Source: Chitinophagaceae bacterium (lineage in GTDB: Bacteria > Bacteroidota > Bacteroidia > Chitinophagales > Chitinophagaceae). From it: a stretch of 11,537 nucleotides of DNA. Made by a program: the position numbers and the translations under genes. Each line of letters begins with the position of its first letter. Positions within the stretch are counted from its first letter, which is position 1. The stretch is taken from NCBI GenBank assembly GCA_019454915.1, contig JACFNM010000101.1, positions 1-11,537 on the forward strand. Direction: 5' to 3'. The notes below the pieces were generated by a model. The model was not told where the DNA came from. It did not search any database and worked only from the letters and a program-made list of their open reading frames with translations. This document shows, one piece after another, positions 1 to 5,895 of this stretch.

Positions 1-824
1 TATCCATAATGCCCCCCATCTTGAACATATCCTTGATATACCTCATAGCCTCCTAGAGCAATCCCCGCTACAGCTCCGCCCATTTTTGCACCTTTTGCAA
101 GTCCTGCATATCGAGTTGCTGCTGACGTTGTAGATACATATTGATTACCATTAAATATTCTTCCGGAATTTTGCCTATAGTACCATTTGTTATTGCTTCC
201 AATATTTATATTCCCAAATTGACCTGTAACTGCTCCTAAGCCAGCATCTGCTGTCCTTACAACATTTTCAACTTTAGAATAATTTGGATCACGATTGCTG
301 ATAGACCATTCAGAATAAGAATCACCTCCTGGTTTATGATAACTAATATTTATCTCGTTAAGTTGTCCAGTCTCGGCATCGCCTCCGCCAGTATTGGATG
401 AGATACTAAACCCATTCCTCACAGACAACCTGTTCATTAATCTGTCATAACCAGCACCCCCTTTGTCAAATTTCTTCTCCAACCTATTAAATTGTCGTTG
501 AGATACCTTCATGGTAACATCGTCATGTCCATCATCAATAGTTCTTGTTTCACCATTCACTATATAATCTGTCAATCCCGAAGGATCTATTCTGTTTATA
601 GGATTATTACTCACATAATGATAGGGCGAGATGTATGGTGCAATAATAGATAGAGGATCAACACTGTGCCATCTTCCTATTTGCGGATCATAATTTCTCG
701 CATGGAAATCATACCACTCTAACCCGCTACCATCACTAAATTCTTTATTTCTTCGCCACAACGTCTCCCTCACAGCCCTGTGATTAGCCGGGACGTTGTG
801 GATGTCGCCTTTTGTTTTCGTCCT
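1..824 (-). pseudogene. RHS repeat-associated core protein, C-terminal fragment (open at left edge)
   Basis: The minus strand is open from a TAA at 825-827 to the window's left edge. From about 749 downward it reads like the end of an RHS core: KEFSDGSGLEWYDF, then RNYDPQIGRWHSVDPL, then YVSNNPINRIDPSG, the hallmark hand-over from conserved RHS shell to variable C-terminal tip. The tip is Gly/Asn-rich and ends inside the window with a small hydrophobic Gly/Ala stretch (GLAKGAKMGGAVAGIALGG) that could be a membrane-active or linker part of a toxin-like tip. Upstream of KEF, where YNGKELQ is expected in this family, the frame instead reads ...VRETLWRRN, which is not RHS-like, and a dyad lies exactly there. 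There is no ATG before the core motif (only a GTG at 771-773), and the long YD-repeat shell is missing. I therefore call it a 5'-truncated orphan cassette. RHS/YD-repeat identity is confident; function of the tip is unknown because its end lies outside the window. Confidence 0.8.
755..801. repeat. Nested inverted repeat at the RHS cassette boundary
   Basis: CCACAACGTC (756-765) is the exact reverse complement of GACGTTGTGG (792-801). Between them sits a second small dyad, CACAG-CC-CTGTG (771-782). The whole forms a nested hairpin about 46 bases long with no T-run on either side, so it does not look like an intrinsic terminator. It lies immediately upstream of the point where RHS similarity starts. 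It could be a recombination scar, a small mobile repeat, or an RNA structure. Confidence 0.6.
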
Positions 825-1063
825 TTACAGACGTGTTGATTAATTTATAGCCTAATATACAGATTATAGTCCTGATTCGCTACACCACACCATTATCTTT
901 ATACATAACCTTAGCATTCTCTGTTCCGGAGGATTGGCAGGGAAGATATGCCAAAATAATTACCCGCAGCGCTCATCGCCGGCATAGTACCGCCATTGCC
1001 CGCCGGCAGGCTCCGGTTCGCCCCGGCAGCCAGCCACGGCTATTATAGCTGCAGTTTAGGCGG
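825..1063. other. Intergenic stretch with a GC-rich, structure-prone patch
   Basis: No gene is recognisable on either strand. Roughly 961-1045 is clearly richer in G+C than its surroundings and holds several GCCGGC / CCGGC cores, including the near-palindrome GCCCGCCGGCAGGC at about 998-1011, and a tight GCTAT-a-ATAGC-type dyad near 1039-1049. It lies directly after the murB stop on the murB-transcribed strand, so it may be its 3' UTR, or an interspersed repeat. There is no T-run that would make a classic terminator. Confidence 0.4.
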
Positions 1064-2098
1064 TTAGATAATATTCACCTCCCTTTCCAGCATGATACTA
1101 AACTTCTGATACACACTCTGTAATATCTCTTCACTCAAATAGTATATCTCGTTGCCGGAAGCATGTCCATAGTTTACCAGCACAAGAGACTGTCTGTCAT
1201 GAACGCCGGCATCGCCCCTTCGAAATCCTTTCCATCCGCATTGCTCAATTAACCAGCCGGCTGCGAGCTTTACTTTATCCTTTGTATCTTCATCGACATT
1301 ATACTGTTTAACCGGATAGTGGGGTACCTCCGGATAATGTACGCGCAGTTCCTCAAACTGCTCACGGGTAACCTCCGGATTCTTAAAAAAACTACCGGCA
1401 TTACCAATTACTGCGGGATCGGGTAATTTGGAAGAGCGGATTCGTATCACCGCCTGCGACACCGACCGGATACTTAATTCCTTAACCTTCATTTTTTCAA
1501 GTTCCTGTTGGATAGCGCCATAGGAAATATTAAAAACGGGCTTTTTCCGAAGGCGGAACGTGACATTCAATATCACAAACCGGTCTTTAAACCGATTCTT
1601 AAACACACTTTTCCGATAACCAAATTCACATTCGTTTCTTCCAAAAGTTTTTATAGTCCTATCGTGTATATGAAAGGCGTCCAAACTGTCAAATACTTCT
1701 TCCAACTCCACTCCGTAGGCGCCTATATTTTGCATGGGTGCAGCTCCTACTGTGCCCGGTATCAGTGAAAGGTTTTCAACACCCGCCCAATCATGTTCAA
1801 GGCAATACAACACAAACTGATGCCAGTTTTCACCTGCGCCCGCGCGCAGATATACAAACTCATCATCCTCCCTTATTTTCTCTATCCCCATGATCTCATT
1901 CTTCAATATTATGCCATCTAGATCGCCGGTAAAGAGGATATTACTTCCCATACCCAGTATAACTTTTTTTGTACGGGCATAATCCGTTACACACATTGTT
2001 AATTGATCCAAATCTGAAAAAGAAGAAAAGTAGCGTGCCAATACCTCTATTCCAAACGTATTATATGGTTTTAAAGAAATATTTTCGAGTACCTTCAT
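1064..2098 (-). CDS. murB: UDP-N-acetylenolpyruvoylglucosamine reductase (MurB)
   Basis: MurB is the cytosolic FAD- and NADPH-dependent enzyme that reduces UDP-GlcNAc-enolpyruvate to UDP-MurNAc in peptidoglycan synthesis. The 344-residue protein matches the E. coli (type I) form closely. It has N-terminal LKPYNTFGIEV, the FAD-binding GMGSNILF (about residues 49-56), LSLIPGTVGAAPMQNIGAYG (about 110-129), CEFGYRKSVFK with the conserved Arg at about 162, GNAGSFFKNP (232-241) with the catalytic Ser, the KLAAGWLIEQCGWKG block, and a terminal LEREV carrying the conserved acidic residue. Start choice: the frame can be extended to a TTG at 2125, but the ATG at 2098 puts the NTFGI motif at the usual distance from the N terminus and is preferred. 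The gene is complete and appears functional. It is the one obvious core gene of the window and diverges from the dehydrogenase gene at 2288. Confidence 0.96.
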   Translation of the reverse strand: MKVLENISLKPYNTFGIEVLARYFSSFSDLDQLTMCVTDYARTKKVILGMGSNILFTGDLDGIILKNEIMGIEKIREDDEFVYLRAGAGENWHQFVLYCLEHDWAGVENLSLIPGTVGAAPMQNIGAYGVELEEVFDSLDAFHIHDRTIKTFGRNECEFGYRKSVFKNRFKDRFVILNVTFRLRKKPVFNISYGAIQQELEKMKVKELSIRSVSQAVIRIRSSKLPDPAVIGNAGSFFKNPEVTREQFEELRVHYPEVPHYPVKQYNVDEDTKDKVKLAAGWLIEQCGWKGFRRGDAGVHDRQSLVLVNYGHASGNEIYYLSEEILQSVYQKFSIMLEREVNII

Positions 2099-2130
2099 GT
2101 CGTAACTGTTCGCTGCAAAATACAAAAATC

Positions 2131-2262
2131 ATGGAAGCAAAAATAACCGACTCTGGAAATGTAATCCAAATTAAAAGAAGCGATGGGCAACGGCGATTGT
2201 ATCTTTTGCTGTATTACGAATACGAACAAATAAGAAGTTTAGCAGACCTGTCAAAATCATAA
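2131..2262 (+). CDS. Possible 43-residue hypothetical protein
   Basis: An ATG at 2131 opens a 43-codon frame, beginning MEAKITDSGNVIQIKRSDGQ and ending SLADLSKS. It ends 25 bp before the dehydrogenase start and could be read with it. The product is charged with a short aromatic stretch (YLLLYYEYEQ) and has no recognised domain. Against it: the likely murB promoter lies inside it on the opposite strand, there is no obvious promoter of its own, and its length is within chance range. I do not recognise it. Confidence 0.2.
   Translation: MEAKITDSGNVIQIKRSDGQRRLYLLLYYEYEQIRSLADLSKS
2138..2170 (-). promoter_or_regulatory. Candidate Bacteroidota-type promoter for murB
   Basis: On the minus strand a TATTTTTG (2145-2138) fits the Bacteroidota -7 consensus TAnnTTTG exactly, and a TTTG (2170-2167) lies 21 bases upstream as a -33 element. 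The -7 box ends 39 bp before the chosen murB ATG. The match is short and the region AT-rich, so chance is possible. Confidence 0.4.
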
Positions 2263-2287
2263 ACCGTTTTACAAAATCTATTTATAT

Positions 2288-3295
2288 ATGAAAAAAACAA
2301 TTCGCTGGGGTATTTTAGGAGGCGGTCGTATCGCTCAAAAATTCGCCGCAGACCTGGAGTGGGTGAAAGACGAGGACTTACGCGCCATTGCCTCTCTTAG
2401 TCAGAAAAATACAGAACAGTTCCTTAAAATAAATCCTTCTGCAACCTTATATACCGATTATGAATCCCTGGTAACCGATCCGGAAATTGATATCATTTAC
2501 GTTGCCACGCCCCATGGACTTCACTATGAACACACTATGCTCTGCCTTCAACACAACAAAGCCGTGCTTTGTGAAAAAGCGTTCGCTTTGAATGCCGCAC
2601 AGGCAGAGAAGATGATAACCGAAGCGAGGTCGCGCAAGCTTTTTCTGATGGAAGCCTTATGGTCAAAATTTATCCCTCCCTATCAAAAGATGATAGAGAT
2701 GATTAAAAATGGTGATCTGGGGGAGATAAAGAACGTATTGATTCATTTCGGTTTCATACCCCAGCCCCCGATTGCCGACCGGATATTTAATCCTGCATTG
2801 GGAGGAGGCACCCTGCTGGACATCGGCATCTATAATATATTCTATGCTGTATCTGCTTTGGGATTACCTGATCACATAGAGGCCTTTATGAGTCCCGCAG
2901 CTTCGAAAGTAGATGAGCAGTGCGCAGTTGTATTCAGATATAATAACGGAGCCATGGCGCAAGTTTTCTCTTCCTATGCTACTCATCTCACCACAGAAGC
3001 ACATATAAATGGCAACAAAGGCAGGTTACGCCTGTCCCATCGTTTCTATACGCCGGACACCAAAATGGAATTCTATCCGGGCAGGTCAGACGAGCCAACC
3101 ACCATGATTCATACCGCTCCTACCAGTGGTTTCGGATATCACTATGAAGCAAGCCATGTCGGTGATTGTTTAAGAAAAGGTTTAACAGAAAGTCCGGTGA
3201 TGACACACAGTAATACACTGGAATTGATGCAAATTATGGACACCGTCAGAAAAAAAGCCGGAATTATATTTCCGGCTGATGAAAAGAGAAAATAA
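2288..3295 (+). CDS. Gfo/Idh/MocA family oxidoreductase (dihydrodiol/xylose dehydrogenase-like), cytosolic
   Basis: This NAD(P)-dependent sugar or diol dehydrogenase family member has 335 residues and no signal peptide. A Rossmann fold opens with WGILGGGRIAQKFA (residues 7-20). YVATPHGLHYEH (71-82) is the usual family block. CEKAFALN (95-102) stands where most members have EKP, keeping the catalytic Lys97 but with Ala for Pro. The substrate-domain motif GGGTLLDIGIY (172-182) carries the conserved Asp and a Tyr where other members have His. Together these place it near dimeric dihydrodiol / D-xylose dehydrogenases rather than the exported Gfo/Idh proteins of this window. The ATG at 2288 is the natural start and length is normal. 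It converges on the DUF1080 gene at 3328. A role in cytosolic turnover of a sugar released by the neighbouring enzymes is inference; the true substrate cannot be read from sequence. Confidence 0.88.
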   Translation: MKKTIRWGILGGGRIAQKFAADLEWVKDEDLRAIASLSQKNTEQFLKINPSATLYTDYESLVTDPEIDIIYVATPHGLHYEHTMLCLQHNKAVLCEKAFALNAAQAEKMITEARSRKLFLMEALWSKFIPPYQKMIEMIKNGDLGEIKNVLIHFGFIPQPPIADRIFNPALGGGTLLDIGIYNIFYAVSALGLPDHIEAFMSPAASKVDEQCAVVFRYNNGAMAQVFSSYATHLTTEAHINGNKGRLRLSHRFYTPDTKMEFYPGRSDEPTTMIHTAPTSGFGYHYEASHVGDCLRKGLTESPVMTHSNTLELMQIMDTVRKKAGIIFPADEKRK

Positions 3296-3314
3296 AGCAG
3301 TTTTGTATAAGGAG

Positions 3315-3330
3315 TAAACCCGACGGTTTA
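3315..3330. terminator. Small stem-loop between convergent genes
   Basis: TAAACC (3315-3320) and GGTTTA (3325-3330) form a perfect 6-bp stem with a CGAC loop in the 32-bp gap between two converging genes, overlapping the stop codon of the minus-strand gene. A location between converging stops suits a bidirectional terminator, but there is no good T-run, so it would be weak. Confidence 0.35.
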
Positions 3331-3993
3331 TGGTAACGGTTTCACCATAATATTCTTGTAGTAAATTACACTTTTGGGATCATGTGCCTGCAGTGCAAAG
3401 GTACCGTCCGAAATAACCCGTCCGGGATGCCCTTCCGGAGCCACAGCACCTTCCGGTTCTGTCCAGTCAATGACAGTTTGCCCGTTTATTTTCGTAATAA
3501 CTCTTTTCCCAACAACTTTAATATATAATTCAAACCATTCATTATCCTTTACAAAAGTGGCGGATGTATCCTTTATATCATACAAACCTGCCGTTCTTTT
3601 CCAGTCGGTATGCGAGTTATTCACCTGTACTTCGAAACCATCGTCCGGGAAACCCCTTTGCTGAAATTTAGTATGGAAGTACACTCCTGAATTGGAATTC
3701 GGCGTGGTCATTACCTGCATCTTCAATTCAAAATTTTTAAAATCATGATTTTCAACCGGTCCGTCATAATACAGGTGGGATCGTTTTCCGGCTACTTTTA
3801 TCGTACCGTTTTCAATACTAAAAGAAGGTCCTTCGCTTTCCTTCCAGCCGTTCATTGTCTTTCCGTCGAAGAGGCTGATCCATTTACCTTTTTTGATGCC
3901 GGCTGATGAATTGTTGTTGTCTGATATTTTGTTCGAACTGCTACATGCCGCAAGAAAAATAAATGCTGCAAGAAAAAGAATATTATGTTTCAC
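3328..3993 (-). CDS. DUF1080 (3-keto-disaccharide hydrolase) family lipoprotein
   Basis: This 221-residue exported lipoprotein has a hydrophobic N terminus (NILFLAAFIFLAAC) ending in an LAAC lipobox with Cys17, followed by a Ser/Asn-rich linker, so it should sit on a membrane facing the periplasm or surface. The rest is one DUF1080 jelly-roll domain: WISLFDGKTMNGW (about 38-50), NSNSGVYFHTKF, the GLYDIKD block, EWFELYIKVVGKRVITKINGQ, and the closing GTFALQAHDPKSVIYYKNI. Family members cleave glycosides already oxidised at C3 by Gfo/Idh enzymes in Bacteroides, so pairing with the oxidoreductase 63 bp upstream supports that role here. The start is a GTG: an in-frame TAA lies 12 bp (four codons) upstream and no ATG is available without losing the signal. 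Specific substrate unknown. Confidence 0.9.
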   Translation of the reverse strand: MKHNILFLAAFIFLAACSSSNKISDNNNSSAGIKKGKWISLFDGKTMNGWKESEGPSFSIENGTIKVAGKRSHLYYDGPVENHDFKNFELKMQVMTTPNSNSGVYFHTKFQQRGFPDDGFEVQVNNSHTDWKRTAGLYDIKDTSATFVKDNEWFELYIKVVGKRVITKINGQTVIDWTEPEGAVAPEGHPGRVISDGTFALQAHDPKSVIYYKNIMVKPLP

Positions 3994-4017
3994 TCTGTAA
4001 CTTTAAATGAAAGGTAA

Positions 4018-4051
4018 TTAAATGGCCGCAAAAATCCTGCAGCCATTTTAA
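4018..4051 (-). promoter_or_regulatory. Stem-loop in the Gfo/Idh-DUF1080 intergenic gap
   Basis: AAATGGC (4020-4026) pairs with GCCATTT (4042-4048). After one mismatch the stem continues with GCA (4028-4030) against TGC (4038-4040), leaving a 7-base loop. It lies in the 63-bp spacer of what looks like a two-gene unit and could tune the amount of downstream lipoprotein mRNA, by processing, attenuation or 3'-end protection. The T content after it on the transcribed strand is too scattered for a strong terminator. Confidence 0.35.
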
Positions 4052-4056
4052 ATTAA

Positions 4057-5502
4057 TTAAAAATCTATCGTCCAGCCTTTACGGTATTCGCGTTTTACAA
4101 ACTGGTTCACCTCTTCCAGATTAGTCACCCGCATATTTTTATAATCCCACAACAACTTCATATTCGCGCCGGGATAATCATTACCTCTGCCATTGGCCCG
4201 GGGCTTAGGTGTATCGGCTGCTCTGATTGCCAAATTAGCCATCAGAATAGCTTCTGTAAGAGGACCGGATTTAGAAAAAGGCGCACTGAGTTCCATATTA
4301 CCATAACCCGCAATACAACCTTCTACCCATTGAGCATAATGCCCCTCTGAGCCTCCGGGAACACGGGCAAGAGTTTTGGGTACTTTTACTTCTTCGTTTC
4401 TTGAAAGCGGAAGCAGACGGGGATTGGCTGCATATTCACTGGCCATCATTTTCCCTTTTGTACCCACAAATAAAATACCGCTGTTACCATCTCCAAATAC
4501 TTCATTAGGTCCTAACTCGGCGGGCCTTTCCGGCTTAATGCCCCCATCCATCCAATGCATGATGACCTCACCCTGTGTTTTATTCGTTTTGGGGAAAGTA
4601 AGCGTTGCATGACTGGAGGGAGGGAAACTGTCGGGGAAATACCCGCGTTTACCAAAAGCAGTAAACACGCTGGTTACAGAAGCCTGTACATCCAATGCAT
4701 ATTCCAGATCCAGTACCCGGAAAGGAGCTTCCATCAGGTGGCAACCCAAATCACCCAATGCACCCGTGCCGTAATCCCACCAGCCGCGCCAGCTACCGGG
4801 TATCAGATTATCAATATAGTCTTTATATGGGGCGGTACCTAACCACAAATCCCAGTCAAGTCCTTTGGGTACCGGTGGCTTTTCTTTGGGCCAGGGAATA
4901 CCCTGAGGCCATACAGGGCGATTGGTAAAAATATAAACGGTATGTACATCTCCGATTACACCGGCGTTGTACCATTCCACTAACTGACGAACGCCATCAC
5001 CCGAAGCGCCCTGATTACCCATTTGGGTAACTACTTTGTACTTATCCGCCGCTTCAGTAAGTTGACGGGCTTCCCAGATATCATGCGTCAGCGGTTTTTG
5101 CACATATACATGCTTTTTTCTGCGCATAGCCGCCATGGCTACTACCGCATGCGTATGGTCGGGCGTGGAAACCGATACAGCGTCAAAAGACTTTGCTTCT
5201 TTATCAAATAATACTCTCCAGTCTTTATAATATTTAGCCTTTGGATATTTTTTTCGCGATTCTTCCGACATCCGATCATCCACGTCGCATAAGAATGCAA
5301 TTTCAGCCTTTCCGCTTTCATAAAAATGCGAAAGATCGGAACGCCCCTTTCCGCCCACACCTACACCGGCAACGATCAACTTATCACTCGGTGCAATGAA
5401 TCCTTTTCCTAATACATGACGGGGTACAATCATAAAGCCTGCCGCCCCTACAGCCGTGTTCTTAATAAAACTCCTTCGGGAGTTAAATAACTTTTTGGAC
5501 AT
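4057..5502 (-). CDS. Exported Gfo/Idh/MocA family oxidoreductase with twin-arginine signal
   Basis: This 481-residue NAD(P)-dependent oxidoreductase carries a Tat signal: SRRSFIKN (residues 8-15) followed by a short hydrophobic stretch AVGAAGFMIV. This suggests export in folded, cofactor-bound form. The Rossmann motif is GVGVGGKG (46-53), then FLCDVDD, VSTPDHTHAVVA (about 111-122) and VQKPLTH (134-140), where Gln replaces the Glu of the common EKP motif but the catalytic Lys remains, as usual in this exported subgroup. The substrate domain has LDWDLWLG, YGTGALGDLGCH (Asp251/His255) and a long C-terminal extension. The frame reaches a TTG at 5508, but the ATG at 5502 is the better start. It is followed by the DUF1080 lipoprotein, and a dyad at 5560-5578 lies just upstream. 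A likely role is oxidation of a glycoside hydroxyl (C3 in characterised Bacteroides relatives), preparing it for DUF1080 cleavage; that assignment is inference. Confidence 0.9.
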   Translation of the reverse strand: MSKKLFNSRRSFIKNTAVGAAGFMIVPRHVLGKGFIAPSDKLIVAGVGVGGKGRSDLSHFYESGKAEIAFLCDVDDRMSEESRKKYPKAKYYKDWRVLFDKEAKSFDAVSVSTPDHTHAVVAMAAMRRKKHVYVQKPLTHDIWEARQLTEAADKYKVVTQMGNQGASGDGVRQLVEWYNAGVIGDVHTVYIFTNRPVWPQGIPWPKEKPPVPKGLDWDLWLGTAPYKDYIDNLIPGSWRGWWDYGTGALGDLGCHLMEAPFRVLDLEYALDVQASVTSVFTAFGKRGYFPDSFPPSSHATLTFPKTNKTQGEVIMHWMDGGIKPERPAELGPNEVFGDGNSGILFVGTKGKMMASEYAANPRLLPLSRNEEVKVPKTLARVPGGSEGHYAQWVEGCIAGYGNMELSAPFSKSGPLTEAILMANLAIRAADTPKPRANGRGNDYPGANMKLLWDYKNMRVTNLEEVNQFVKREYRKGWTIDF

Positions 5503-5559
5503 AGACAATCATTTTTGAATTTATAAAGCCTTATCTCGATGGATTAAGATAACAGAGAT

Positions 5560-5578
5560 GTAGTCTTCAAAAGACTAC
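5560..5578 (-). promoter_or_regulatory. Perfect 8-bp inverted repeat, candidate operator
   Basis: GTAGTCTT (5560-5567) and AAGACTAC (5571-5578) form a perfect dyad with a 3-base CAA spacer, 57 bp upstream of the oxidoreductase ATG at 5502. There is no T-run on either side, so a terminator is unlikely. Symmetry and position suit a regulator dimer site controlling the oxidoreductase/DUF1080 unit. No regulator gene is present in the window. Confidence 0.4.
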
Positions 5579-5593
5579 TCAGATTAAAAGTAT

Positions 5594-5636
5594 AAAAAAA
5601 AAAATTGCCAGGCCAAAAAATATACTGACCTGGCAA
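5594..5636 (-). terminator. Strong intrinsic terminator
   Basis: TTGCCAGG (5605-5612) pairs perfectly with CCTGGCAA (5629-5636) around a 16-base loop. On the minus strand the stem is followed at once by eleven T (5604-5594). It follows the stop of the small ORF at 5653 by about 17 bp, so it marks the end of that transcript and insulates the oxidoreductase unit downstream. Confidence 0.85.
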
Positions 5637-5652
5637 ATAAACAGGCAACCTA

Positions 5653-5838
5653 TTATTTTACTACAGCTAAGTGAGCATTAATTTTCCCAATTCTGTAATC
5701 AAAGTCAACCGATCCATTGGGCTTGAGTTCCTTTACTTTCAGGATACCATAAATCACATCTTCCGGATCGGCGCCGTTCACTAATCTAATCGATCGCTTT
5801 ATTTTCCAGGGGACATCGTATATCCTGAAAACCTCCAT
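5653..5838 (-). CDS. Small hypothetical protein (61 residues)
   Basis: The frame starts at ATG 5838 (an in-frame ATG at 5850 adds four residues) and ends in a region closed by a strong terminator only 17 bp downstream. This argues that it is really transcribed. The product begins MEVFRIYDVPWKIKRSIRLV and ends KINAHLAVVK. It alternates hydrophobic and charged residues as in a small beta-rich domain, with no signal peptide or membrane segment. I recognise no family. It could be an intact small gene or the last piece of a larger decayed one, since an in-frame TAA sits directly before the first ATG. It diverges from the lyase gene at 5896, from which it is separated by only 57 bp. Confidence 0.5.
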   Translation of the reverse strand: MEVFRIYDVPWKIKRSIRLVNGADPEDVIYGILKVKELKPNGSVDFDYRIGKINAHLAVVK

Positions 5839-5895
5839 TAGATGAATCATTTAATACAGGATTTTATTAGTAAGTTTAATGAACATTACAGGCAC

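Noticed and set aside
755..801. Dyad as an insertion-sequence end or CRISPR repeat
   Set aside because: There is no transposase, no second end, no target duplication and no spaced repeats nearby.
1969..2130. N-terminal extension of the small plus-strand ORF
   Set aside because: It overlaps the murB coding region on the other strand; only the part from the ATG at 2131 is even possible.
5842..5895. 18-residue N-terminal extension of the lyase
   Set aside because: A clear Sec signal begins at the ATG at 5896; the extension would mask it and overlap the divergent small ORF.
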